Made by a program: the position numbers and the translations under genes. A DNA stretch of 64,000 bases from Actinoplanes sp. M2I2. GTDB lineage: Bacteria; Actinomycetota; Actinomycetes; Mycobacteriales; Micromonosporaceae. Positions 27,224 through 37,518 of this stretch are shown piece by piece (within the stretch, counting starts at the first letter, position 1; every line of letters starts with the position of its first letter). The notes beneath the pieces were generated by a model. The model was given only the letters and a program-made list of their open reading frames with translations. It searched no databases and had not been told where the DNA came from. The stretch lies in the NCBI RefSeq assembly GCF_023544445.1, contig NZ_JALPVJ010000005.1, forward strand, positions 434,001 to 498,000. The letters run 5' to 3'.

Positions 27224-27451
27224 ACCGGGTCTGTTTCGAAGCTCGCAGACATCACGGTCGCGGGACAGGCGGGCTGACCCGAACCAGAGGTGGGTTCACC
27301 GAAAGAAATGGCGGGCTGTCCCGCGACAGGAATCCGGTGCACGCGATGGTTCCCGCTCGCCGGCCCTGCGAGGCTCGCCTTGGACCCGGGTTCTCAGCCC
27401 GGCACGATTGGCGGCCCGGCACGATTGGCCGGCCCGGCACGAAAGGTCAGC
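27224..27451. repeat. Intergenic repeats upstream of the hydrolase remnant
   Basis: A long-armed inverted repeat GTCGCGGGACA (27257-27267) / TGTCCCGCGAC (27317-27327) encloses about 50 nt. A tandem repeat of 17 bp (agcccggcacgattggc type) occurs 2.5 times at 27396-27446. No gene is visible. The combination beside a gene remnant suggests past recombination or deletion. Confidence 0.55.
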
Positions 27452-28678
27452 TCAGATGGGCAGTGCACCGGTCGGGAGGCCGAATTCCCGGCCGGCCCGG
27501 GTCAGGGCGAGCACGCCGTGCCCGCGCACGTCCGTGCTGGGGCCGAGAGCCGCCGGTGAGACCGACAGCGCGGCGGCCACCACGAGGGCGTCGCAGACCT
27601 CCGGCTGGTCACGCTCCCACTCCTCGGCCGGCACGTCGTAGATCTCGTTGGGCAGCAGCATCGTCTGCTCGACGGGCAACCGCTCCCCCACCACCGGCTC
27701 GTACTCGCTGTAGTGCCGGATGATCTCTCCACGCTCGGCGACGGTCCAGCCCGAGTCGCCGGTCTGCGCGTCGTACCAGTAGGCCTGGGCCTGGCCGAAC
27801 CGGGCGCTGAGCTCGCGTACCGCGTCCGGCTCCTTCTCCCACCTCTGCGACCACGGCCCGAAGACCAGCGTCCAGCCGTCCAGGCGCGGGGACACGAACG
27901 CCACCGTCCGCCTCCGCGAGCCCGAGCGGTGGGTGGCCGATTCGGCGGCGGCCTGGCCCAGCCGCATGGTCGCCGGACGGGGCGAGGACAGGTCGAGCGC
28001 TTCCAGCACGGCCGTCTGATCGCCGGTCGGCAGCGCGAGCCAGGGGCCGCAGGGCGTCTCGCCCTCGATCGGCTCGTCGGTGAGCTTCACCCGGATGAGT
28101 CGCTCGATCGCCGCCTGGTCGGCCGGTGACAGCGCCTCGAAGCCGCCGGCCTCGGCCAGGGCCCGCAGCGCGGCGGCCCGCCGACGGCCCGGGCCCTGCG
28201 CGCGCACCCGGCGCAGGTGCGGGAGCGCGGCTTCGCCCAGCTCGGCGAAGGCCCACACGGCCCGTTGCCGCACGTCCTCATCGGGATCGTCGAGCAGGGT
28301 GAGGAGCGCGGGCGCGGCCGGCATCCCCTTCTCGCCGCGGTACTGGATGCCCAGGGCGGCGTCCTCACGGACGTACGCGCTCGGGTGACTCAGCGCGGCG
28401 ATGTAGTCGTCGAGCAGCTCCTCGGAGAAGCCGACGAAGGCCCAGCCGCAGCGGCGCCGGGTCTCGTCGGTGGGAGCGGTGGCGATGGCCTCGGCCAGGG
28501 GCGCGAAGGCGGGCCGGCCGATGGTTCGCAGCACCGAGCCGGCGTCGCCCCAGTCGACGGGCGACGCCTCGTCGAGCAGCTCCGCGATCAGCGGCGCCAC
28601 CGCCTCGGCGCCGAGGGCGACCAGCTCGGCCGACGCCGCCGCCCGGTCGGTGGACAACCGCAGCATCAGATCCCGCAC
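27452..28678 (-). CDS. HEAT-repeat protein of unknown function
   Basis: The product has 408 residues. About residues 10-195 are helical HEAT-like repeats (AVAPLIAELLDE, PAFAPLAEAIATA, PAAPALLTLLDDPDEDVRQRAVWAFAELG, ALPHLRRVR). The C-terminal half is a different alpha/beta domain with aromatic-rich segments (DGWTLVFGPWSQRW, AQAYWYDAQTGDSGWTVAERGEIIRHY) and no motif I can place. It may be a protein-binding scaffold. GTG 28678 is chosen because TAAGCT lies 8 nt upstream with no Shine-Dalgarno; ATG 28666 is the alternative. Its promoter abuts the long minisatellite at 28706-28901, whose copy number could affect expression. The upstream frame stays open through the repeats but codes only for repeat-derived sequence. 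Confidence 0.75.
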   Translation of the reverse strand: MRDLMLRLSTDRAAASAELVALGAEAVAPLIAELLDEASPVDWGDAGSVLRTIGRPAFAPLAEAIATAPTDETRRRCGWAFVGFSEELLDDYIAALSHPSAYVREDAALGIQYRGEKGMPAAPALLTLLDDPDEDVRQRAVWAFAELGEAALPHLRRVRAQGPGRRRAAALRALAEAGGFEALSPADQAAIERLIRVKLTDEPIEGETPCGPWLALPTGDQTAVLEALDLSSPRPATMRLGQAAAESATHRSGSRRRTVAFVSPRLDGWTLVFGPWSQRWEKEPDAVRELSARFGQAQAYWYDAQTGDSGWTVAERGEIIRHYSEYEPVVGERLPVEQTMLLPNEIYDVPAEEWERDQPEVCDALVVAAALSVSPAALGPSTDVRGHGVLALTRAGREFGLPTGALPI

Positions 28679-28686
28679 GGCGACGA

Positions 28687-28692
28687 AGCTTA
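28687..28692 (-). promoter_or_regulatory. -10 box of a leaderless promoter for the HEAT-repeat gene
   Basis: TAAGCT on the minus strand (28692-28687), 8 nt before GTG 28678. Confidence 0.45.
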
Positions 28693-28705
28693 GCGGCACC
28701 CAGAG

Positions 28706-28901
28706 GCCGGCGGGGACCAGCGCTCGGCCAGGAACAGCGCTCGGCCAGGAACAGCACTCGGCCAGGAACAGCACTCGGCCGGGAGCGACGCTCGGCCGGG
28801 ACCAGACCCGGCCGGGACCAGACCCGGCCGAGACCAGACCCGGCCGAGACCAGAGCCGGCCGAGACCTGTATCCGGCCGGGACCACAGCCGGCCGGAGAC
28901 A
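28706..28901. repeat. Intergenic minisatellite, about 12 units of 16-17 bp
   Basis: Degenerate tandem copies of a CGGCC-G-GGACCAG core run from 28706 to 28901. Units on the left side read cggccaggaacag..., those on the right cggccgggaccag..., so the array has two sub-families. It lies between the pssA terminator and the HEAT-gene promoter. All frames across it encode only low-complexity repeats, so I treat it as non-coding. Confidence 0.8.
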
Positions 28902-28905
28902 AAGC

Positions 28906-28936
28906 GAGAGGCCGTCCCCGGTGGGGACGGCCTCTC
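28906..28936 (-). terminator. pssA terminator
   Basis: A perfect 14-bp stem, GAGAGGCCGTCCCC (28906-28919) with its complement at 28923-28936, loop GGT, located 23 nt after the pssA stop. In the minus-strand direction it is followed by GCTTTGT. Confidence 0.85.
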
Positions 28937-28959
28937 GGATGATGCCGGAGCTGTCGGGC

Positions 28960-29907
28960 TCAGACGCGCCGGGCGCGGACCCACAGGACTGGGCCGCTGA
29001 ACAGGTAGGCCGCGACGAGCAGCACGAAGGTCAGCCGGGCGTCGACCAGGGCGCCGACGATCGGGACCAGCCACAGCCAGGCGGGCAGCCGGACGAGGCG
29101 GGCGATCTTGACGTACGGGAAGCTCGAGACCATGGCGAAGGCGAGCAGGGCCACGCCGCCGAGCAGGACCGGGCCGGGAAGCGGCAGGTCGATCAGCACG
29201 GTGACGGCCAGTACGGCGGCGACCAGGGTGGTCGGGACGCCGCTGAAGAACTTGCCGTCCTTGGGCGAGACGTTGAAGCGGGCCAGGCGGATCGCCGCGC
29301 ACGCGGCGACCAGCATGCAGGCCACCGCGGCGGCCGGCGTGGGAACCGAGTGGGCCAGGGAGGCGTAGACCACGACCGGCGCGGCCAGGCCGAACGAGCA
29401 CATGTCGGCCAGCGAGTCCATCTGGGCGCCGAACGGGCTCGACACGCCCAGCTTGCGGGCGAGCGCGCCGTCGAGGCCGTCGAAGGCCACGCAGGCGACC
29501 AGGAAGGCGGCGGCGAGCTGCACGTCGCCGTGCATGGCCAGGAAGATCGCGGTCAGGCCGAGGGCCAGGCTGGCCAGCGTGCAGCCCTGGACGAGCGCGA
29601 AGCTCAGCCGCCGGGCGGTGGTGTGCTCGCCGGGGAGCAGCGACACCTCGGTGGGCTGCTCGACCGGCGCGGGGATCGCGAGGTGCGGCGCGGCCGGGCC
29701 GTGGACCCGGCTGTGCTCGGCCCCGGTGTAGATGACTTCGGCCCGGGTCGCGGTGGCGGCGCGGCCGGAATCGGCCCGGCGCCCCACGCGCACCAACAGG
29801 GCTTGCCGCGCGATCGTTCCGCCGCGGCGCAACCGGCCTGCCCAACGACGACCGGCGGGACGGGGACTATCCGTCGAGCGACGCCGGCGCCAAGGGGTTC
29901 TCGGCAC
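28960..29907 (-). CDS. pssA: CDP-diacylglycerol--serine O-phosphatidyltransferase
   Basis: This 315-residue membrane enzyme makes phosphatidylserine from CDP-diacylglycerol and serine. The CDP-alcohol phosphotransferase signature is complete: DGLDGALARKLGVSSPFGAQ followed by MDSLAD, supplying the four metal-binding Asp residues. About six to eight hydrophobic helices span the last 210 residues. The first ~100 residues are an unusually long Arg-rich, soluble extension. GTG 29907 has GGAGG 6 nt upstream. In many actinobacteria pssA is adjacent to psd; here three kilobases with other genes separate them, and they point in opposite directions. Confidence 0.95.
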   Translation of the reverse strand: MPRTPWRRRRSTDSPRPAGRRWAGRLRRGGTIARQALLVRVGRRADSGRAATATRAEVIYTGAEHSRVHGPAAPHLAIPAPVEQPTEVSLLPGEHTTARRLSFALVQGCTLASLALGLTAIFLAMHGDVQLAAAFLVACVAFDGLDGALARKLGVSSPFGAQMDSLADMCSFGLAAPVVVYASLAHSVPTPAAAVACMLVAACAAIRLARFNVSPKDGKFFSGVPTTLVAAVLAVTVLIDLPLPGPVLLGGVALLAFAMVSSFPYVKIARLVRLPAWLWLVPIVGALVDARLTFVLLVAAYLFSGPVLWVRARRV

Positions 29908-30144
29908 GTGTTTCCTCCAGGGATCAGGTGGCTCACCGTGATCACGGTGAGCGGCGGCCCGGTAGCCCGTCGCACGCGGGGCCCGGGGAAATGTGCGGGT
30001 TACACCATCGCACAGCGAGTCGACCTTGGCGAGAAGCCGAATCAGCCGTCGGTGGCCCGTTCGCTCCGCCGGTGTCGCTCAGCTGGTTGGGTCTGAGACG
30101 GCGGACGGGACAGGCCAGTTGTCTCACCTCTCCCTCGGGCGATT

Positions 30145-31047
30145 TTACCTCGCCTGTTCCGCTTCGACCCGTGCTACGGCGGTGGCAGCCAACTCGGTCA
30201 GGTCCAGCCGCCCGGCCTCGGCGAGCGTGAACCAGCCGGCCTCGGCGGTGGATCCGCCCGCTTCCTCCGTCACTACAGGTTCCGTCGGCAGGTCGATCGA
30301 AACCCTGAACAGCACACGAATCACATGCCAGTCGATCGGCACGCCCTCCGGGCCGAACGCGGCCGGGTCGTGGCGGTGGGACATGCCGAGCAGCCCGGTC
30401 ACCCGACCGTGTTGCGAGGTCTCCTCGACCAGCTCGCGGGCCAGGGCCGCCTCGGGGGTCTCGCCGTGGTCGGTGCCGCCGCCGGGCAGGTGCCACCGGC
30501 CGGCGCCGGGATAGCCCGGGGCGATGCGGGTGAGCAGCAACCGGCCGTCCGGGCCGGTCGCCGCCGCGTACGCCCCGAAGCGCTGCACCCGCCGCGGCCG
30601 CAGCAATTCCTCATCCGCATGCGGTTTGTCCGATTCTGTGGCCGGAAGGCCCAGCACAGCAGCGGTGAACGGCATCAACGGCAGCTCGTTCAGCCGGTCG
30701 TCCGGGACCCATTCGACCAGCTCAGTGGTGCCGTCGGTCTCGAAGACGAGGGCTCCCCCGGTCACGGACACGTCGTAGATGGCCCGGTCGGTGTGCTCGA
30801 GCTCGCCGGTGGGCAGCCGGAACACATCGGCGGTGACGGTGCGCAGCGCGTCGACGCGTACCGAAAGGCCGGTCTCCTCGCCGAACTCGCGCACCACGGC
30901 GTCGTCCGGGTGCTCGCCCTGCTCGACACCGCCGCCGGGGAGCGTCCACAGGCCCGGGAAGGAGCTCAGCGCGGAGTTCCGGGCGAGCAGCACCCGCCCG
31001 GCCTCGTCACGGCAGATCCCGTACGCCCCGACCCGTCTGATCTTCAC
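30145..31047 (-). CDS. Double-Nudix hydrolase (second of a tandem pair)
   Basis: The product has 300 residues in two Nudix domains. The first has a complete Nudix box, GGGVEQGEHPDDAVVREFGE followed by ETGLSV. The second reads GGGTDHGETPEAALARELVE followed by ETSQ, with Ser in place of the box's conserved Gly. These enzymes hydrolyse nucleoside diphosphates linked to other moieties; the substrate cannot be told. GTG 31047 is 5 nt after the stop of the preceding double-Nudix gene, so the two form an operon. Its second domain closely resembles the second domain of the neighbour, pointing to tandem duplication of a two-domain gene. Confidence 0.88.
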   Translation of the reverse strand: MKIRRVGAYGICRDEAGRVLLARNSALSSFPGLWTLPGGGVEQGEHPDDAVVREFGEETGLSVRVDALRTVTADVFRLPTGELEHTDRAIYDVSVTGGALVFETDGTTELVEWVPDDRLNELPLMPFTAAVLGLPATESDKPHADEELLRPRRVQRFGAYAAATGPDGRLLLTRIAPGYPGAGRWHLPGGGTDHGETPEAALARELVEETSQHGRVTGLLGMSHRHDPAAFGPEGVPIDWHVIRVLFRVSIDLPTEPVVTEEAGGSTAEAGWFTLAEAGRLDLTELAATAVARVEAEQAR

Positions 31048-31052
31048 CGGGC

Positions 31053-32003
31053 CTAGATTAGCCTCGCCTTTCGCAGGGCCTCGGCCGTGACCTCGGTGAG
31101 CTCGTCCTCGGACAGGTCGGCGACCTGCTTGACCGGGACCCACCGGGCCTCGGAGGTGGAGCCGCCCACATCCTTGACGGCCACCTCGGTCGGGTCGTCG
31201 ACGACCACCCGATAGAAGGCCCGTACGCCGTGCCAGTCGATCGGGTATCCCTCGGGGCCCAGCGACGCCGCGTCCCGGTGGCTGGCCACCCCGAGGAGCT
31301 CGATGAGCCGGCCGGCCTGACCGGTCTCCTCGACGAGCTCGCGGATCAGCGCGGTGCCGGGCTGCTCGCCGTAGTCGGTGCCGCCGCCGGGCAGGTGCCA
31401 GCGGCCCTCGCCGGGGTAACCCGGGGCGATGCGGGTGAGCAACAACGAGGCGTCCTGCGGGTCGGTTGCGATCGCGTACGCGGCGAAGCGCTGCGCGCGG
31501 TGCAGCCCGTCCGGCCCGGGGTAGGCGTAGAAGGACGGGAACTCGGGCGCCGGCTCGGGGCGCAGGTCGGCCGAGGCGCTGCCCAGACCGAGCGCGTTCG
31601 CCGTGAACTGCCGCAGCTTGAGCCCCTCGGCCTCCTCGAGGGTGTGCCAGCGGGCCAGGTCGGTGGGGTGCCCGACCCGGTCGACCAGGGTGCCGCCACG
31701 CAGCGACACCGTGTAGATGAGGCGGTCGGTGTGGATGGTGACGCCACGGTGCGGCAGCGAGCGCATGTCGGCCAGCACGTCCCGGAGCCCGGTGACGGCG
31801 ACGGAGAGGCCGGTTTCGGCGGCCGTCTCGCGGACGACGGTGTGGTTGGGGTCTTCGCCGTGGTCGACGGCGCCGCCGGGCAGCGACCAGACGCCCGGCG
31901 TGCCGGACCGGCTGGAGGCGCGGACGAGCAGCACGCGGCCGTCGTCGTCGGTGGCAACGGCATAGGCGGCGATCCGGCGGAGCGGTTCAAGTGCGGGGGT
32001 CAC
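31053..32003 (-). CDS. Double-Nudix hydrolase (first of a tandem pair)
   Basis: The product has 316 residues and again two Nudix domains. The first box is GGAVDHGEDPNHTVVRETAA followed by ETGLSV; Ala replaces the first Glu of the REUXEE core, which normally binds metal. The second box, GGGTDYGEQPGTALIRELVE followed by ETGQAG, is complete. The domains are joined through about 30 Pro/Ala-rich residues. GTG 32003 has no Shine-Dalgarno; CAGAAT 8 nt upstream with TTCTGG 17 nt before it may be a promoter for a near-leaderless mRNA. Upstream frame to 32210 has Cys/His-rich non-coding character. Confidence 0.86.
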   Translation of the reverse strand: MTPALEPLRRIAAYAVATDDDGRVLLVRASSRSGTPGVWSLPGGAVDHGEDPNHTVVRETAAETGLSVAVTGLRDVLADMRSLPHRGVTIHTDRLIYTVSLRGGTLVDRVGHPTDLARWHTLEEAEGLKLRQFTANALGLGSASADLRPEPAPEFPSFYAYPGPDGLHRAQRFAAYAIATDPQDASLLLTRIAPGYPGEGRWHLPGGGTDYGEQPGTALIRELVEETGQAGRLIELLGVASHRDAASLGPEGYPIDWHGVRAFYRVVVDDPTEVAVKDVGGSTSEARWVPVKQVADLSEDELTEVTAEALRKARLI

Positions 32004-32208
32004 AGGGCGGCATTCTGCCCGGAATATGTGAACTCCAGAAAACGTCTGTCGGATTCCTGACAGGTGGTTAGCGCAGTGTAATTGCTGATCAGAGCACTTC
32101 CCTGCACAAAGCGCTCGTGATCCACTACACGCGGTAATGGTTATCTCAGGGTTGGTATCCGGGGGCTCACCGAGGTCGCCGGGGGCCTTGCGTGGCCACC
32201 ATGGAGAC

Positions 32209-32487
32209 ATGAATCAGCTCTCCGACGGCAGCTCAGAGGCGCCGTACAAGCAGCTCCGCCGGCCTCTCGACGATCGCCTCGCCGCGGGGGTGTGCAGCGG
32301 TGTAGGCCGCTACTTCGACATCGACCCGGTGCTCGTCCGGGTGGCCTTCGCCCTGCTCGCGGTGATCACCGTGGGCACGGCGCTGATCGCCTACCCGCTC
32401 ATGTGGTTCCTGATGCCCGAGGAGACGCCGGTCGCCCCGGTCTGGCGCGACCCGAGCGACCCGACCTGGGGCCGCCCGGCAGCGTGA
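32209..32487 (+). CDS. Small PspC-domain membrane protein
   Basis: The product has 92 residues and is little more than one PspC domain: QLRRPLDDRLAAGVCSGVGR then YFDIDPVLVRVAFALLAVITVG with one or two helices and WFLMPEE at the exit. It is the third PspC protein in the window (with the kinase at 21218-22519 and the protein at 22673-24322). GGAG lies only about 4 nt before the ATG. Role presumably in membrane stress; no partner gene adjoins it. Confidence 0.88.
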   Translation: MNQLSDGSSEAPYKQLRRPLDDRLAAGVCSGVGRYFDIDPVLVRVAFALLAVITVGTALIAYPLMWFLMPEETPVAPVWRDPSDPTWGRPAA

Positions 32488-32490
32488 CGA

Positions 32491-32519
32491 CCGGCCGCCC
32501 GACGGGCTCAGGCGGCCGG
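32491..32519. terminator. Bidirectional hairpin between small PspC gene and guaA
   Basis: CCGGCCGCC (32491-32499) pairs with GGCGGCCGG (32511-32519), 11-nt loop, between convergent genes. Confidence 0.6.
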
Positions 32520-32541
32520 ACGAGGGACGAGACGGGGCGCC

Positions 32542-34089
<1,548 letters not shown>

Positions 34090-34093
<4 letters not shown>

Positions 34094-35484
34094 CCGGCGA
34101 GTTTACCGTTGGCGACCCGCAGGTTCCCGGCCCGGTCGTACGCCCGGACCTGTACGCTCCGCGCCCTCGCCGGCACAGCGAACCGGCTCACCGACCCGGC
34201 CCGGCGCACCGTGACCCGGCCGTCGACCACCAGTTCCAGCCGGGTCACCCCGGACGCGTCGGTGGCCCGGGCGGTGACCGTACGACCGGACTTCGCGAGC
34301 CGCACCGCCGGCGCGGCATTGTCGGCGCGCACGCTGCGGCGCACCACGGTCAGGTTGCCGCGGCGGTCGTAGGCGCGCAGCTCCAGCTGGACGGTGGCCG
34401 TGTCCGGCGCGGACTGCCAGGCGAACGAGTACGGCGCGGTGGTGTCCGTGGCCACCAACCGGCCACCCGCGTACAGCTGGACCCGCGAGACGCCGTGCTG
34501 GTCGGACGCCGCGGCCGTGATCGTCACCCGGCCCCGGACGAGCGCGCCCACGGCGCCGAAGGCGACAGCCGGCCGGGTGACGTCGCCGTCGACGGGCAGG
34601 GCCCGCAGCGCGGCGGGCACGTCGATGCGGCCGGAGGGAAGTGACCGGGTTCCGACCAGCGCGGCGCGGATCCGCGCGGCCGAGGGCGCGGGGTCGGTCG
34701 CGGCGAGCAGGCCGGCCACCCCGGCCACGAACGGCGTGGCCGACGAGGTGCCGCAGTACGGCGCGACCAGGCCGGTCGGGCCCTGGGCCGGGTTGCAGCC
34801 GGGCGCGGTGACGTCGACCCAGGGGCCGTGGTTGGACCAGTCGTAACGGCTCCCGGACGGGGTGACCCCGCCGACCGCCAGGACCGACGGGATCGCGGCC
34901 GGGTAGTGCGGGGTCGCGGCTCCGCGGTTGCCGGCCGCGGCGACGACCAGGGCGCCCTTCCCCTCCGCGTAGGCGACGGCGTCGCTCAGCAGCGGGCTGT
35001 CGTCCGAGCCGCCCAGCGACAGGCTGATGACCGACGCGCCGCGGTCGGCGGCGTAGCGGATGCCCAGGGCGATGTCGGTGTAGCTGCCGCCGCCCTTCGC
35101 GTTCAGCACCTTGACCGGCAGGATCCGGCAGTACCAGCAGATGCCGGCGATCCCGGTGCGGTTGTTGCCGGACGCGGCGATCACGGTGGCGGCCATCGTG
35201 CCGTGCCCGTTGTCGTCGGACGGGTCGTCGTCGTGGTTGGCGAAGTCGCGGCCGGGCAGCAGACGGCCGGCCAGGTCGGGCAACCGGCTCACCCCGGTGT
35301 CGACCACCGCGACGATCACCCGGGAGGAGCCGCGGGTGGACGACCACGCCTGGTCGACGCCGGTGCGGGTGACCCCCCACTGGCCGGCGAACGCCGGGTC
35401 GGTGGGACGGATCGGGGCACCCTGGGCCGGCGCGGCGATCAGCATCGACGCGCCCGCGAGCAGACCGGCGACCAGTTTCCGCAT
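34090..35484 (-). CDS. Secreted subtilisin-like serine protease (S8) without propeptide domain
   Basis: The product has 464 residues. A signal peptide ([22 protein letters not shown]) leads directly into the catalytic domain. The triad is Asp62 (VAVVDTGVS), His94 (NGHGTMAA) and Ser247 ([11 protein letters not shown]). A CWYC pair ([11 protein letters not shown]) may form a disulphide. The last ~150 residues contain two Ig-like beta domains ([27 protein letters not shown] and [12 protein letters not shown]). Unlike the neighbouring paralogue it lacks an I9 inhibitor prodomain. ATG 35484 has GAGG 8 nt upstream. Its stop overlaps the guaA start, an odd coupling of a secreted protease with a purine enzyme. 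Confidence 0.9.
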
Positions 35485-35508
35485 ACGGACGACCTCACAG
35501 ACGTGAAA

Positions 35509-35533
35509 GGAGCCGGCCACGATGGCCGGCTCC
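35509..35533 (-). terminator. Terminator of the second subtilase gene
   Basis: GGAGCCGGCCA (35509-35519) pairs with TGGCCGGCTCC (35523-35533), loop of three; in the minus-strand direction it is followed by TTTCACG. It separates the two subtilase genes. Confidence 0.75.
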
Positions 35534-35590
35534 CTCACGTTCGGTTCGGTGCTGGACCGTCCGGGTTGTTCTCCGGAGCGGTCAGGGTGT

Positions 35591-37387
35591 TCAGCGGGTG
35601 TAGGTCAGCTTGACCGAGTTGCTGGAGTTGCCGGCCTTGTCGTAGCCGCGCACCTGCACCGTGAAGCTCTTCGGCACCGAGGAGGCGGCGAAGGTGAACG
35701 GCTTCAGCACGGTGCGGCTCTGCGACGCCTTGCCGTTGATGAGCAGCACCCACTTGCCCATGCCGGCGGTGGCGTCCGTACCGCTGAACTTGATCGTCAC
35801 GGTGCCCTTGACCTTCGTGCCGCTCTTCGGCGCCGAGGTGATCTTGGTGACCGGCGCGGTGTTGTCCACCGTCACCACGCCCTTGACGATCTTCTGGTTG
35901 CCGGCCTTGTCGGAGATCCGCAGCTCGACGGTCGTCCTGCCCTTGTAGCCGGCGGTGTTGAAGATGATCCCGTACGGGGCGTTCTTGCTGTAGTTCTTGT
36001 AGACGCCGTTCACGTACAGCAGCGACTTCTGGATGCCGGACTTGTCGTCCTTAAAGTTCACCGGACGCACCGGGATGCTCCCCTTGGCGAAACCGCCGTT
36101 CGGCGTGATGCCGGTGGCGGTGGGGGCCGTACGGTCGGTCGGGACGTTCAGCGCGATCGAGGCGTCGACCAGGCCGTAGTTGACCCCGGCGACCTTGCGG
36201 ACCGAGGCGCTCTTGTAGATCGAACTCGCGATCGACCAGCCGGTGTAGCTCGGGTTCCTGGTCTTCACCAGGGCGGCCACGCCGGAGACGATCGGCGCCG
36301 AGAACGACGTGCCGCTCGTGCCGGTGTTGTAGTTGCCGTACCTGTCCATGGTCATGACGTCGCCCACGGCGGCCACGTCGACCCAGCTCGCACCGGACTT
36401 GTTCCGCGACGAGTAGGACGTCAGCGTCTGGTGCCCCGCGGTGCAGCCCGGCGTGGTCGCGTAGCTCGCGCAGCGCTTGGTGGCGGCGACGGTCAGCACG
36501 TCGGTGTAGGCCGCCGGATACTGCGGCGTCGTGTTGCCGGCATTGCCGGCCGCGGCCACCACCAGCGCGTTGTTGACGTTGGCGTAGGCCACCGCGTCCT
36601 GCAGGACCTTGCTGCCGGGACCGCCGAGGGAGAGGTTGATGATGCGGGCGCCGTGCTTGACGGCCCAGATGATGCCCTGGGCGACGTCGCTGCCCGACCC
36701 GTTGCCCTTGTTGTCGAGCACCTTGACCGGCATGATCTTGCAGGACCAGCAGACCCCGGCCATGCCCTGCTTGTTGTTGCCCCGAGCGGCGATGAGGGCG
36801 GCGACCGAGGTGCCGTGACCACGGTCGTCGGCCGGCGAGGAGTCGTCGTTCACAAAGTCGTAGCCGGCCACGGTCGCGCCGGCCAGATCCTTGATGGCGT
36901 TGACGCCGGTGTCGACCACGGCGACGGTGACGGCGGAACCCTTGGTGGTGTCCCAGGCCTTCGGCGCCTTCACCGCGTACATCTCGTTCTGCTTGCTGAA
37001 GGACGGGTCGTTGGGGACCGTGTCGAACTCGGCGAGCTGGACGTCCTTCTCGACGTAGGCCACGTTGGGGTCGTTGCGCAGGGAGGCGATCACCGACGCG
37101 ATGCGACCGCTCGACACCGTCACGCGCGAGGCGTTGATCTCGGCGAGCGCGGACTGTGCCGTGGCGGCGTCCGCGGTCCGCAGACCGGCGGACGACAGAC
37201 TGCGGGTCGAGGCGACGCGGTCGATGCCGGTCTTGTAACCGACGACGAGGCTGACCGGCGTATTGGCGGCGGCGGACATCGACTTGGCGTCGTCGGCGGC
37301 CAGAGCCCAGGTGGTCACGCTCGTCATCGACACGACGACGGCAGTGGAGATGAGACCGACGGTGACCCGTCGTTTGGTGAGCTTCAT
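35591..37387 (-). CDS. Secreted subtilisin-like serine protease (S8) with I9 propeptide and Ig-like domains
   Basis: The product has 598 residues: signal peptide (1-30), an inhibitor-I9-type propeptide (about 45-118, ending in DPNVAYVEKDVQ), then the catalytic domain with Asp159 (VAVVDTGVN), His191 (DRGHGTSVAAL) and Ser361 (GTSGTSFSAPIVSG). Two C-terminal Ig-like domains (about 415-598) share the VTVDNTAPVTKI-type linkers of the neighbour. A CWSC pair matches CWYC in the paralogue. The enzyme is secreted and self-processed. Codon use includes more Lys (AAG) and fewer Arg than neighbours. It begins about 130 nt from the divergent LCP gene and ends before its own terminator. Confidence 0.95.
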   Translation of the reverse strand: MKLTKRRVTVGLISTAVVVSMTSVTTWALAADDAKSMSAAANTPVSLVVGYKTGIDRVASTRSLSSAGLRTADAATAQSALAEINASRVTVSSGRIASVIASLRNDPNVAYVEKDVQLAEFDTVPNDPSFSKQNEMYAVKAPKAWDTTKGSAVTVAVVDTGVNAIKDLAGATVAGYDFVNDDSSPADDRGHGTSVAALIAARGNNKQGMAGVCWSCKIMPVKVLDNKGNGSGSDVAQGIIWAVKHGARIINLSLGGPGSKVLQDAVAYANVNNALVVAAAGNAGNTTPQYPAAYTDVLTVAATKRCASYATTPGCTAGHQTLTSYSSRNKSGASWVDVAAVGDVMTMDRYGNYNTGTSGTSFSAPIVSGVAALVKTRNPSYTGWSIASSIYKSASVRKVAGVNYGLVDASIALNVPTDRTAPTATGITPNGGFAKGSIPVRPVNFKDDKSGIQKSLLYVNGVYKNYSKNAPYGIIFNTAGYKGRTTVELRISDKAGNQKIVKGVVTVDNTAPVTKITSAPKSGTKVKGTVTIKFSGTDATAGMGKWVLLINGKASQSRTVLKPFTFAASSVPKSFTVQVRGYDKAGNSSNSVKLTYTR

Positions 37388-37506
37388 CGAAGCGTGCGCC
37401 TCCCCCGTTGATTCGCGGCGGTCAGCGTACGGGTGAACGCCGGTGGGGCCACCACCGGTTTCACATATCGAGATCTTGCGCCATTGAGCTGCCGATCATG
37501 CTCGCT

Positions 37507-37512
37507 TACTGT
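37507..37512 (+). promoter_or_regulatory. -10 box of a leaderless promoter for the LCP gene
   Basis: TACTGT at 37507-37512, 6 nt before ATG 37519; no Shine-Dalgarno. Confidence 0.4.
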
Positions 37513-37518
37513 TCCGGC

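Noticed and set aside
28679..29845. A very long minus-strand frame extending the HEAT-repeat protein through the minisatellite into pssA
   Set aside because: It is simply the absence of stops in GC-rich repeats and in the shadow frame of pssA; nothing in it resembles a protein domain, and a -10 box precedes GTG 28678.
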